NCBI GenBank assembly: GCA_002307215.1
Contig: DBTU01000037.1
Span: forward strand, 126,959 to 163,641
Direction: 5' to 3'
Source of the DNA: Lachnoclostridium sp. UBA1308
Lineage (GTDB): Bacteria > Bacillota > Clostridia > Lachnospirales > Lachnospiraceae
Length of the DNA stretch: 36,683 nt
Shown here: positions 8,231-17,058 of the stretch, piece by piece
Position numbering within the stretch: position 1 is the stretch's first letter
How the letters are laid out: each line of letters starts with the position of its first letter
Translations under genes and position numbers: made by a program
The notes under the pieces: generated by a model
Told to the model about the DNA's origin: nothing
Databases searched by the model: none
The model's input: only the letters and a program-made list of their open reading frames with translations

Positions 8231-10075
8231 TTAATTATACTGCAACGTAAAAACATAATCGATATCAGTACCGGAATATCCATTCGGCAAGTATACCATA
8301 ATCATATATTTCCCCGGTTGAAGATACTGAGAAAAGTATTGATATGTTTTCGTCTCATCCTCTATAAAAGTTCCGATGAGGGTATTTGAGTATGTATATA
8401 CGGAAATATATGTATTTGTTAAATCATCTTTACTTCGTGAATATGCAGTTCCAATCAGATAACCTTCCTGTGTTACTTCAAGATAATAACAATCACCATA
8501 TTCACTTGCTTTTATAGTTCCGTATACTCCATAACCCGATTCTGCAGTTTGGCAAATATCCGGATCCTGACTTCTCGATGGATCCTCATAAATTAGATTA
8601 GCAACAAACCAATCTGTCCAATAATCAATATATTTCTTATGATATTCTTCGATACTGACAGGATCATTCAAATTAATCTTTTGAAGTTCCTTAATATTGA
8701 TAGCAAAATTAAGGTTCTGTCCACCTTCAATATACATGGTATTGATACCTATAACCTCCCCATAGGAATTAACGAGGGGACCACCGCTGTTTCCGTGAGA
8801 GATGGAAGCATCAATTTGGATATATTCAACATCATCAATAACTCTTGAAGCGGTCGATACCATCCCTTTTGTCATTGTTCCGGTCAAACCTAACGGGCTT
8901 CCTAGAGCATAAACATCTTCACCGCCGGCAACATCGCGGCTCATCTCCATATACTTATGGTCAAGATCAATCGCTAACACTGCAATATCTAAGGATACAT
9001 TAAAACCAAGTATTGTTTTAATTTCATATTCTTTATTATCACTCGTTGTAACATTAATCTTTGTTGCCCCTTCAATCACATGATAATTCGTTACAATTCT
9101 TCCGTCACCAATAAAAAAGCCTGATCCCAGAACCTCTCCTCCATCGGTAGTTACCGATATTTCTACTGTACAAGGTACGCATTTTGCATAAATATCAGTT
9201 GATGAGAGCTGTTTCTTCTTCGGTTTATTTACGACAGTAAGATGAATCGTCAATCTATCCTTCGTTGCACTCGAGGTAATTGTAAGTGTGTCCGTACCGG
9301 TAGTCAATGGCTCAATCGTAAGTGGAATCATTGAACCCGACCACTCTCCCCACGTATAGGATACAATCCCAGAGTTACTGCTATCTACGGTTAATATCTC
9401 GTCATCAAAACCATCGGTTGAATTGATCCAAATTTTTGTTGTGTCATAAATTGTTATATCGGTAGAGAAGGTGCCCAGGGTGTCGGTTCCGACCGTAACA
9501 TTACATTTTGATGTTACACCTCCTGCCTTTGCATATACTGCGATGCTTCCTCCTGTTACGGCAGATAATTTGCCTTCCGGACTGATGCTTGCTATATCAG
9601 AATTAGATACACTCCACAGCACATTATCATCCATGCCTGCTGTCTTTGCTTTGAATACAAAAGATTCACCTACATTTAAATAATCAGACGACTGGATAAT
9701 GGCTATGTTTGGATTCTTTACAGTCACGTTACATTTCAAATAATAGGACTTACCGTTTTGATATACTGTTGCAGTAATGATCGTCGAGCCTTTTTTAACC
9801 GGTTTAATTACACCTTTCGAGGTAACAGTAGCAATACTACTATTTCCGCTCTTATAGGTCAACATTGCACCGGCTGATATATTTCCGGGTTTAAGTGTAT
9901 AGGAATGATAGCCGGTATATAATATAATCTTATTTGCTGATAAGGATGGTGTTTTTACAGCAGCCTCTACCACTATTGTAGTATAAGGAAGAGAGTTTAT
10001 TGCTGTATCTGTTGAAAAAACAATAATCATTAATATAATTAACCGGATTAATATCCTTTTGATTTTTCCCAACAC
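8231..10075 (-). CDS. secreted trypsin-like (HtrA-type) serine protease with Ig-like repeats, copy 1
   Basis: The 614-residue protein begins with a signal peptide (hydrophobic core at residues 8-20, cleavage probably near 37-39). Two BIG2-like Ig domains (about 42-119 and 122-196) and a third beta-rich segment (about 200-283) follow. A KPKKK linker leads into a trypsin-fold protease of the DegP/HtrA type at about 295-470. The apparent triad is His332 (TNYHVI), Asp363 (LDIAVL) and Ser430 (GNSGGP). There is no PDZ domain; the last 100 residues resemble a PPC-type beta domain. It starts with GTG at 10075 after GGGAGG. The Ig repeats suggest attachment to or contact with the cell surface. The neighbour at 10187 is a paralogue, and a two-component system lies upstream. 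The natural substrate is unknown. Confidence 0.85.
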   Translation of the reverse strand: MLGKIKRILIRLIILMIIVFSTDTAINSLPYTTIVVEAAVKTPSLSANKIILYTGYHSYTLKPGNISAGAMLTYKSGNSSIATVTSKGVIKPVKKGSTIITATVYQNGKSYYLKCNVTVKNPNIAIIQSSDYLNVGESFVFKAKTAGMDDNVLWSVSNSDIASISPEGKLSAVTGGSIAVYAKAGGVTSKCNVTVGTDTLGTFSTDITIYDTTKIWINSTDGFDDEILTVDSSNSGIVSYTWGEWSGSMIPLTIEPLTTGTDTLTITSSATKDRLTIHLTVVNKPKKKQLSSTDIYAKCVPCTVEISVTTDGGEVLGSGFFIGDGRIVTNYHVIEGATKINVTTSDNKEYEIKTILGFNVSLDIAVLAIDLDHKYMEMSRDVAGGEDVYALGSPLGLTGTMTKGMVSTASRVIDDVEYIQIDASISHGNSGGPLVNSYGEVIGINTMYIEGGQNLNFAINIKELQKINLNDPVSIEEYHKKYIDYWTDWFVANLIYEDPSRSQDPDICQTAESGYGVYGTIKASEYGDCYYLEVTQEGYLIGTAYSRSKDDLTNTYISVYTYSNTLIGTFIEDETKTYQYFSQYLQPGKYMIMVYLPNGYSGTDIDYVFTLQYN

Positions 10076-10112
10076 TATTTCCTCCCAATTGATTATTTAT
10101 TGAATATAATTA

Positions 10113-10140
10113 ATTATAGTCATCATGGAATTATTTTCAA
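10113..10140 (-). promoter_or_regulatory. candidate promoter for protease copy 1
   Basis: TTGAAA at 10140-10135 and TATAAT at 10118-10113, spacing 16 bp, lie about 40 bases before the GTG start. Copy 1 may therefore be transcribed on its own as well as with copy 2. Confidence 0.55.
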
Positions 10141-10186
10141 GTTATATTTATTGTTTGGCATTTGATTTTTCAATTGTCTTAATTGC

Positions 10187-12040
10187 TTAATAAATATCAT
10201 AGATTTGCGAAGTCGTGTAAAGATAATGGATATCTCCCAAAAGTCCGTTGTTCTCCTTTGATAGGAAGATATAATATTGACCTGGTGTTAGGTAATAGGT
10301 AAGGTATTCATAGTTATCAGCTACATACTTTATGGCCTTTCCTTTGAATAGCATATTTTCATCGTATATACTAAAACTCAAATTTTGCGTATCTGCGGAA
10401 TTGTCCAAATCTACTTCTGCAACAAACCAACCGGGTTCTTGCATAGTGAACGTGTAGTTATCACCCGGCTCAGAAGCTGTTACCGTACCTTCAACTCCAA
10501 TGTCGGACGGAACACTCTGAGAAGAAATTGGGCTCTGACTTAACATAGAATCTTCATGTATCATTGTAGCTATGAATTCTTGCTGCTTCAAATCTTCATA
10601 CTTTGTATGATAATCAGATACAGTTAATGGCTGATTCGTATTTATCTTCTGAATTTCATTGATATTAATTGCAAAATCCAAGCTGTTTGCAAATCTGTAA
10701 TACATCGTATTAATACCCATCACTTCTCCGTATGCATTGAGGAGCGGACCACCGCTGTTTCCCTTTGAAATGGCTGCGTCAAACTGAATATAATCGACAT
10801 CATCTATTACCCGAGAAGCTGAAGATACCATTCCTTTTGTCATGCTACCTGTTAATCCGTACGGACTCCCGATGGTATAGATATCCTCTCCGACCTTCAC
10901 CGGAGTCTGAATCATCACAAGACTTTTATTCTTAGAATTTATTTTCAATATAGCAATATCGAGTTTTTCATCATATCCGAGTATATCCGTAACCTTATAT
11001 TCTTTCTCGTTATAAGTCTTAATTGTTATTTCATTGGTTCCACTGATTACATGATAATTTGTCACGATAATACCGTCATCTATGAAAAATCCGGAGCCCA
11101 GTGCTGTACCATCATCTGAAGTGCTGGCTATTTCTACGGTTGCCTCTCTGCATTTTTCATAAACCTCCTCAGCAGTTAATTGCTTGTTAGGTGCAGGTTT
11201 ATCGGATACCGCTATATTCAGAACAAGCTTATCGTTTGATTTATCTGTTGCTATTGTTATCGTTGCCGAACCGGTGGCTTTCGGTTTGAGATTTAGTGAA
11301 ATCTTTCCATCTATCCATTTCTTACCTAAGGTGCAGCTGATAACTTTCTGGTTATCTACCGATGCTGTAAGTTTCTCGCCATCTATGTAATCATTTGCAC
11401 TAATCCAGATAGTTTTGTTATTATATAAGGTTATCTCCTTTGATAAGGTTCCTAACCGATTTGTTCCTATTGTAACAACACATTTCGCTATTAACGTGCC
11501 TGCCTTTGCATAAATTGTAACAAAGCCACTCTTAACTGCTGTAACGGTACCTGTTTTGCTTACTGACGCAATCGAAGAATTTGATACACTCCATTCTATC
11601 TTTTTCTCGGTACCGATTGACTTAGCACTAAATTTATAGGTGTCACCTGTATTTAAATAATCCGAAAATTTTTCCAAACTGATTGAAGGCTTCTTAACGG
11701 TTATTTTCACCTTAAAATGATAGGTTTTACTATTTTGTTTGACTGTTACGTTAATATCCGCAGACCCCTTCGTTAATGGCTTAATCATGCCTTTTGAATT
11801 GACCGTAGCTATTTTGGTATTGCTCGATTTATATACGATACTTGATTTATCTGATAAATTACTGATCTCCATACTATAGGTCTTATACCCAACATATAAT
11901 GTCATTTTATTAGTCTTTACGGTAGGTTGCTTGACTGATGCTTCCACCTTGGTGGGGTATACTGTATTCCCCATTTCTGTTATACCGATTGTCAAAATTA
12001 AAACCATGAAAATCCTCATCATGATTCTCTTCATCTTCAT
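10187..12040 (-). CDS. secreted trypsin-like (HtrA-type) serine protease with Ig-like repeats, copy 2
   Basis: This is a paralogue of the next gene with the same architecture: signal peptide, two BIG2-like repeats plus a third beta-rich domain, a lysine-containing linker, the HtrA-type protease and a C-terminal PPC-like domain. Counting from the ATG at 12049, the triad is His333 (TNYHVI), Asp364 (LDIAIL) and Ser432 (GNSGGP). I place the start at 12040, because GGAGG lies only one base before the ATG at 12049 but ten before this one. Both copies share KGMVS and ASRVIDDV near the active-site serine, while the Ig and C-terminal parts differ more. It lies 99 bases after the histidine kinase gene on the same strand, so RR-HK-protease-protease may form one unit. 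Confidence 0.85.
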   Translation of the reverse strand: MKMKRIMMRIFMVLILTIGITEMGNTVYPTKVEASVKQPTVKTNKMTLYVGYKTYSMEISNLSDKSSIVYKSSNTKIATVNSKGMIKPLTKGSADINVTVKQNSKTYHFKVKITVKKPSISLEKFSDYLNTGDTYKFSAKSIGTEKKIEWSVSNSSIASVSKTGTVTAVKSGFVTIYAKAGTLIAKCVVTIGTNRLGTLSKEITLYNNKTIWISANDYIDGEKLTASVDNQKVISCTLGKKWIDGKISLNLKPKATGSATITIATDKSNDKLVLNIAVSDKPAPNKQLTAEEVYEKCREATVEIASTSDDGTALGSGFFIDDGIIVTNYHVISGTNEITIKTYNEKEYKVTDILGYDEKLDIAILKINSKNKSLVMIQTPVKVGEDIYTIGSPYGLTGSMTKGMVSSASRVIDDVDYIQFDAAISKGNSGGPLLNAYGEVMGINTMYYRFANSLDFAININEIQKINTNQPLTVSDYHTKYEDLKQQEFIATMIHEDSMLSQSPISSQSVPSDIGVEGTVTASEPGDNYTFTMQEPGWFVAEVDLDNSADTQNLSFSIYDENMLFKGKAIKYVADNYEYLTYYLTPGQYYIFLSKENNGLLGDIHYLYTTSQIYDIY

Positions 12041-12138
12041 CACATTCATACCTCCGGATTTTATGTTTTGTTTGTTTAACTGTCGATGGATTTATATACT
12101 AACATCCATTACTCTATCATAAAAACAAATCAAGTCAA

Positions 12139-13650
12139 TCATGTGTTAATTCTTTCTAAAGTGTTGTCATTATCCTTGCAAGGCTGAACTGTAACCGTAT
12201 TTAGTGAGATCCAGAATTCCACTCCGTTTTCCTTATTCAAAACACCGCATTTACCATGATGCGCATTTATGATGGACTGTACAATATAAAGCCCCAATCC
12301 GATATTATTTTGCGAGGTTCTTCTTCGTGCTTTATCCTCTCTGTAAAAGCTGTTCCAAATTTTATCAATATTAGTCTCATTGATATTTGGGCCCTCATTA
12401 AATACTGAAATTACTGCTTCCTCCTCTACCGGCTCCACCTTGATTATGATTTTATGACCCTTTTTCGTATAGCTGATAGCATTTGATATATAATTATTAA
12501 CGGCCACTTCAATATACATTGGATCAGCGATTACCGTTTTGCACGGTTCTGAATGATATTCACCTACGATGTCCTTATTCTTCATCAACAGAGTGTTCTT
12601 TCTGAATATCTTTTCTATGAGCTCCTCCAGATTAATCTCTTCCATATTCAGCTGGAATAATCTATTTTCAAAATCAGATAGATTCAGTAGATTTTTAATG
12701 AGTATATCCATTTTATGGGCTTCATCCTGAATTGTTTCGTAGTAAAATGTTTTATCAATCCCGGGGATATCATTGCTCAGAATCTCAGAATATCCGGTCA
12801 GAATTGCCAGCGGTGTTTTGAGTTCATGGGAAATGTTTGCTATCAGTTCTTTCCTCTGTTCATCAAGCTCACTCATGTATTTATAATCAATTTCCAGCTT
12901 CCTGTTAGCTTCTGTAAGACTTAGGATATTTTCCTCCAGTCTGAGGGACATATTATTTATATTTCGTGCCAAACTTCCGATTTCATCCTTACGTTCTATA
13001 TCCTTAGAACGCAGTGAAAAATCTAGCTTTGATATATGAACGGTAACATTATTGATGTCCTCAATCGGCCGCGATAACTGTTTTGTAATAAAATATACAA
13101 TCATACATCCAATAATGACGGCAAAGCTGGAGATGTACAGTATGAACATATTTGTGCTTTTCATATCAGTACTGATGGACTTTACGGAAAGTCGTATTAC
13201 CATGTAATAGCTTTCTCCTCCGTGTTCAATTTTACTAAGTAGACGTATACGGTCTCCATCCTGCATATTTGTCATAATAATTGTCGGTTTCTCTGTCACA
13301 TAAAGCTCTTTCGGATATTTACTAAAATCAAAATCAGGTTTAATCATCTGTGGGTTCATCATTGGTGCTCCCATCGAATGAAAGGTATAGATTGGAGTAA
13401 ATTTATCATCTGTAATTATAATATCTAAATTATTATCAATATCCAGATTTTTGATAATTTGGCTCATATCCTCATCCGTTGATTTTGCCTCATGAATAAT
13501 CTGCTGATTAACATTTTTCATCATCTTTGTCTTCTGATAAACATAATATTGCTCAGCAAACAGGAAATTGGCTGCCATCTGAATTGTAAAAATGATCAAT
13601 AGTATTCCGCATATCGTAACAGTCAGCCTGGCCTTTATTGACTTAAACAT
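12139..13650 (-). CDS. sensor histidine kinase
   Basis: A membrane histidine kinase of 503 residues. Transmembrane helices lie at about 9-30 and 168-189 and flank an extracellular sensor domain of roughly 135 residues. A HAMP linker (about 190-243), a short coiled coil, and a HisKA domain with phospho-acceptor His275 (NISHELKTP) follow, then a HATPase_c domain with the N-box NNYISNAISY and GLGLYIV. The first bases overlap the response regulator gene by 16, so they form a cognate pair. The next genes downstream are the two secreted proteases. By position it resembles CssS of Bacillus, which senses misfolded secreted proteins and controls htrA, but the signal here is inferred, not shown. Confidence 0.9.
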   Translation of the reverse strand: MFKSIKARLTVTICGILLIIFTIQMAANFLFAEQYYVYQKTKMMKNVNQQIIHEAKSTDEDMSQIIKNLDIDNNLDIIITDDKFTPIYTFHSMGAPMMNPQMIKPDFDFSKYPKELYVTEKPTIIMTNMQDGDRIRLLSKIEHGGESYYMVIRLSVKSISTDMKSTNMFILYISSFAVIIGCMIVYFITKQLSRPIEDINNVTVHISKLDFSLRSKDIERKDEIGSLARNINNMSLRLEENILSLTEANRKLEIDYKYMSELDEQRKELIANISHELKTPLAILTGYSEILSNDIPGIDKTFYYETIQDEAHKMDILIKNLLNLSDFENRLFQLNMEEINLEELIEKIFRKNTLLMKNKDIVGEYHSEPCKTVIADPMYIEVAVNNYISNAISYTKKGHKIIIKVEPVEEEAVISVFNEGPNINETNIDKIWNSFYREDKARRRTSQNNIGLGLYIVQSIINAHHGKCGVLNKENGVEFWISLNTVTVQPCKDNDNTLERINT

Positions 13651-14321
13651 ACATTCACCTCAAAGCGATATCCTCTACCGTGTATTGTCTTAATATAATC
13701 CGCGCCGATTTTTGCCCTTAATTGCTTCACATGGGTATCCACCGTTCTTCCGTCGCCAAAATAGTCATAGTTCCACACATTATTTAATATTTTCTCTCTG
13801 GAGAGTACAGTGTCAATGTTATTTACCATATATATTAACAAATCATATTCCTTTGGAGTAAGATAAATCTTATCATTGTTCACCTTTACGACCATTCCTA
13901 TCTTATCGATGGTAATCCTACCCACCGAAATCATCTCATTCGAATTAAGTCTGGAGCGATTAAGAACAGCTTCAATATGAGCCAGTAATATGACCGGAGA
14001 GAACGGTTTCGTAATATAATCATCCGCGCCGTGCTTAAATCCGCACAATTGATCGTACTCCTGACTTTTTGCTGTCAACATGATTACCGGAATATGTGAA
14101 ACTTCCCTAATCTCAGCTAATACCTCAAGACCGTCCATCAGTGGCATCATAACATCCAGCAATATCAAATCAATCTTATTATGTTCCGCATAAAATATCT
14201 CCATTGACTTTTTTCCATCTTCAGCCTCTAATACTTTAAAATTGCAGCTAGTCAGATAATCCTTAAGCATACGTCTTATTCTTGATTCATCCTCTGCGAT
14301 TAATATTGTTCCGTTACTCAT
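13635..14321 (-). CDS. OmpR/PhoB-family response regulator
   Basis: A 228-residue two-domain regulator. The receiver domain (1-120) has the acidic pocket E10-D11, phospho-acceptor Asp56 in LLDVMMP, and the later MLTAKS and DYITKPF segments. A winged-helix DNA-binding domain (about 128-225) has LTPKEYDLL and the terminal HGRGYRF. It starts at 14321 with GAGG eight bases upstream and overlaps the kinase gene. Upstream, an 11-bp direct repeat at 14428-14449 has the periodicity expected for an OmpR/PhoB-class operator, which suggests autoregulation. Confidence 0.93.
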   Translation of the reverse strand: MSNGTILIAEDESRIRRMLKDYLTSCNFKVLEAEDGKKSMEIFYAEHNKIDLILLDVMMPLMDGLEVLAEIREVSHIPVIMLTAKSQEYDQLCGFKHGADDYITKPFSPVILLAHIEAVLNRSRLNSNEMISVGRITIDKIGMVVKVNNDKIYLTPKEYDLLIYMVNNIDTVLSREKILNNVWNYDYFGDGRTVDTHVKQLRAKIGADYIKTIHGRGYRFEVNVCLSQ

Positions 14322-14427
14322 TCTTCCATCCTCTTTTCTAAAAACATTATATGTACAGAGATTACAATTGGCATTCTTAGAAGTTCTGTACCTGTCTACA
14401 ATATCTATTACAATTTTACAACAAAAT

Positions 14428-14449
14428 TTGTGATGTAATTGTGATGTAA
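14428..14449. promoter_or_regulatory. 11-bp tandem direct repeat, candidate response regulator operator
   Basis: Two perfect head-to-tail copies of TTGTGATGTAA (TTACATCACAA on the gene strand) lie about 107 bases before the response regulator start. OmpR/PhoB-family dimers bind direct repeats with about 11-bp spacing, one helical turn. A TATAAT close to the gene (about 14345-14350 on the minus strand) could be the -10, but no good -35 goes with it. No other copy was noticed upstream of the protease genes. Confidence 0.55.
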
Positions 14450-14545
14450 ATATGTAGATTTGATTTTCTTTGGATAGGCCAAAACCAAATCAAGGCATTA
14501 GTACTGTGATTTGTAATAAGTAAAGTAATACATTTTTTCAGAACG

Positions 14546-15304
14546 TCAGCTTGGATATACCTGTCTAATAGCTGCAGATACAAATTCCGCAAGTCCCGGC
14601 GTCTTTTTGTCCAAATCTTCTTTATACTTCAAATAAGCCTGTCCGATTTCACGAAAAGCAGTATCATCACAGGGAGTCAATATAGTCATTAATTCCCTAT
14701 AAAATATAACCGCCTCCTTTGCCGATAAACTCTCCGGGCCATCCTTCATTGCCTCACGAAACTTTTGGATGACCTCCCCACAGAGAGTAATTAGTTTGTC
14801 AAAATCTATGTTCATTATATTTGAAGCGTTTTTTACTATAGATACACTACCCTTGAATATGCCGCTTTTCACAACCGGAAGGAAAAAGGCACTTTCTATT
14901 AACGCTCTAATTTCATTTGAATAAGTTTTCTTAAGCGCTTCAATTCGATTTTTCTCAAAATCCCTTAGCATTGAAACATCAAATTTATCATTTAAGATAT
15001 GGTCAACTGACAATATCATTTTTTGCAATTGGGATTCTTTTTCCAAAAGGATTTGTTTATGTTGCCGCATTAACTCCTTTTCCATTTCCTTTGGGCTTTC
15101 AAGTATCAACCGAATATCGTCAAGTGAAATGCCAAGCTCCTTATAAAACAAAATGCTCCATAAGCGACGCAAGCTCTCCTCATCATATTGACGGTAGCCT
15201 GATTCTTTTACCGCACTGGGTGGCAATAGCCCGATTTCATCATAATATTGCAAGGTGCGACGGCTTACGCCGGAGAGCTTGCTCACTTCATTTACACTCT
15301 TCAA
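14546..15304 (-). CDS. MerR-family regulator, TipA-like
   Basis: The first 70 residues form a MerR winged-helix domain (VSKLSGVSRRTLQYYDEIGL). A dimerisation coiled coil (about 80-115) leads to a C-terminal all-alpha domain ending in a TPGLAEFVSAAI segment like the TipAS ligand-binding domain. The likely start is TTG at 15304, because GAAGG lies seven bases before it and the only nearby ATG (15310) opens a frame of seven codons. The gene is divergent from a DHA2 efflux pump and shares with it an intergenic region holding a MerR-type promoter. The likely role is activating that pump on binding a drug-like ligand; the ligand is unknown. Confidence 0.85.
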   Translation of the reverse strand: MKSVNEVSKLSGVSRRTLQYYDEIGLLPPSAVKESGYRQYDEESLRRLWSILFYKELGISLDDIRLILESPKEMEKELMRQHKQILLEKESQLQKMILSVDHILNDKFDVSMLRDFEKNRIEALKKTYSNEIRALIESAFFLPVVKSGIFKGSVSIVKNASNIMNIDFDKLITLCGEVIQKFREAMKDGPESLSAKEAVIFYRELMTILTPCDDTAFREIGQAYLKYKEDLDKKTPGLAEFVSAAIRQVYPS

Positions 15305-15367
15305 TTTTCATCCTTCTTTCTTTCTGTTCAATAATTGATAAAAGTTTTTCAATTTTTCAAAAAGCCA

Positions 15368-15398
15368 TTGACTCGAACGCTACGTTATAGATTATGCT
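15368..15398 (+). promoter_or_regulatory. MerR-type promoter with operator between -35 and -10
   Basis: TTGACT at 15368-15373 and TATGCT at 15393-15398 are separated by 19 bp, the over-long spacing typical of MerR-activated promoters. The spacer region carries an imperfect dyad at 15372-15390 (CTnnAACG and CGTTnnAG). It drives the efflux gene at 15479. Confidence 0.75.
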
Positions 15399-15478
15399 CT
15401 CATCATAATCAAAAGGCGGTTCTTTGTAAAGTGAAAAACAATGAACAAAACGCCACACATAACTAGGAGGATTTATTT

Positions 15479-16903
15479 ATGTTAAATAAGAATGAAAAAG
15501 CTTCAAAACTTGAGCCAATTCCAAAGAGCATTATGAATATTGCTTGGATTTTAGTGCTTGGTGCAATTATGCCCCTACTTGATTCAACAATGGTCAACAT
15601 AGCCATCAAGCACTTGAGCTATGATTTCTGTACCGGACTTGATTCCATTCAATGGGTAATTTCGGGGTATGTGTTATCCATGGCAATTTCAGTGCCCCTT
15701 GCCGGTTGGATGGTTCAACGTTTCAACGGTAAATGGTTAATGATTAGCGCAAATATATTATTCTTAACTGCTTCGATTGCTTCGGGATTTAGTTGGAGCA
15801 TTAATTCAATGATTATTTTCCGAATTATTCAAGGGATTAGTGCCGGCTTTATTATGACATTGGTGATTACTTTGGGTATCGAAGTTGCAGGCCGGGATCG
15901 AATGGGACGTATGATGTCAACCATTGGTATTCCAATGGTTTTGGGTCCAATTCTTGGCCCTGTTATTGGAGCTGTGATTGTTCAATTCTTATCATGGCGT
16001 TACATTTTCTTTGTCAACATTCCAATAGGTATTCTTGCCATTACATTGATGATTATAAAGTTGCCAAACTTCACGCCGGTTAACAGGAAAGCTAAATTCG
16101 ATTTCATTGGAATCACTTTATTGGGTGCCAGTTCAGCCACCTTGATATATGGAATTGCCAAAGCAGCGAAAAATACTACCTTTAACAACATCGTAACTAT
16201 CACATATGTTGCAAGCGGGGTCGTAATTTTAGCAATCTATATAATTTATGCCGCAATCAAAAAGGAACATGCAATTCTCCCACTACACTTGTTTAAGTCA
16301 AAAAATTTCAGTGCTGTCATGGTTGGTTTGTTCCTTGCAGGGATTGCCACAAACGGACCAATGTTGTTATTACCTTTGTTTTTCCAAAACATTAAAGGCT
16401 TCTCAGTTTTAAACACCGGATTGATCTTAATTCCGCAAGGTATCGGTATGTTAGTTGCTCGCCCTTTGATTGGTAAGTTAACTGATAAATTGGGTGCGCG
16501 CAATGTTGTCTTGGTAAGCTTGACATTAGCCATCGTTGGCACGATTCCATTTGTCTTCTTCGGTGAAGCATCTTCCCTCATTGTTGTGAGTGTTTTCTTG
16601 TTTGTTCGCGGTATAGGCATAGGTGGTGTCGCTCTTCCAATGATGACTGATGCATACACCGGCATGGTCAAACAAGAAATTGCGCAGGCCAGTGTCGGAA
16701 CAAGACTCATGCAAAATATTGGTGGTGCGTTTGGTTCCGCAGTACTTGCAACGGTTGTTAGTCTTTCCATCCAAGGTAAAGTACCAACGACTCCAATCAT
16801 GACCACTGCTTACCATAATGGTTTTATGTTAGCCTTAATCCTTAGCTTGGTATTGCTCCTTCCAGCTTTGTTCTTAACTAACAAGAAATCCAAGAAATTA
16901 TAG
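15479..16903 (+). CDS. MFS drug efflux transporter, DHA2 (EmrB/QacA) family
   Basis: A 474-residue integral membrane protein with about 14 predicted helices, as in drug:H+ antiporters of the DHA2 family. Signatures are LDSTMVNIA in helix 1, WVISGYVLSMA, the motif-A-like loop after helix 2, and GPILGPVIGA (motif C, antiporter type) in helix 5. The start ATG follows AGGAGG. It should export hydrophobic drugs or toxic metabolites under control of the divergent MerR regulator. Its use of TTG Leu and GGT Gly codons seems heavier than in neighbouring genes, which could mean acquisition by transfer; this was judged by eye only. Confidence 0.9.
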   Translation: MLNKNEKASKLEPIPKSIMNIAWILVLGAIMPLLDSTMVNIAIKHLSYDFCTGLDSIQWVISGYVLSMAISVPLAGWMVQRFNGKWLMISANILFLTASIASGFSWSINSMIIFRIIQGISAGFIMTLVITLGIEVAGRDRMGRMMSTIGIPMVLGPILGPVIGAVIVQFLSWRYIFFVNIPIGILAITLMIIKLPNFTPVNRKAKFDFIGITLLGASSATLIYGIAKAAKNTTFNNIVTITYVASGVVILAIYIIYAAIKKEHAILPLHLFKSKNFSAVMVGLFLAGIATNGPMLLLPLFFQNIKGFSVLNTGLILIPQGIGMLVARPLIGKLTDKLGARNVVLVSLTLAIVGTIPFVFFGEASSLIVVSVFLFVRGIGIGGVALPMMTDAYTGMVKQEIAQASVGTRLMQNIGGAFGSAVLATVVSLSIQGKVPTTPIMTTAYHNGFMLALILSLVLLLPALFLTNKKSKKL

Positions 16904-16947
16904 ATACAAATGAAATGAGCGAATACATATATTAGCTTACAGAAAGC

Positions 16948-17011
16948 AAGAGACTTCACACACCACCCTCATACAGCGCATGATTGGGAGTGCGTGAAGT
17001 CTCTTACATTG
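16948..17011. terminator. hairpin between converging efflux and yicI genes
   Basis: AAGAGACTTCAC at 16948-16959 pairs with GTGAAGTCTCTT at 16994-17005, extended inward by further partly wobble pairs. Short T-rich tails flank it on both strands, so it probably terminates both convergent genes. Confidence 0.75.
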
Positions 17012-17058
17012 TTATAAGCGATTTCACAACAGCCTATTATATACAGCAAGCTAATTAC

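Noticed and set aside
15287..15310. Seven-codon frame from ATG at 15310 as a leader peptide of the MerR gene
   Set aside because: The ribosome site touches this ATG with no spacing, while it fits the TTG start of the MerR gene well.
14971..15390. Plus-strand open frame of 139 codons over the MerR gene and its promoter
   Set aside because: It is antisense to a clear MerR gene and would cover the divergent promoter.
16246..16806. Long minus-strand open frame inside the efflux pump gene
   Set aside because: It is a low-complexity antisense reading of the transmembrane gene with no family resemblance.
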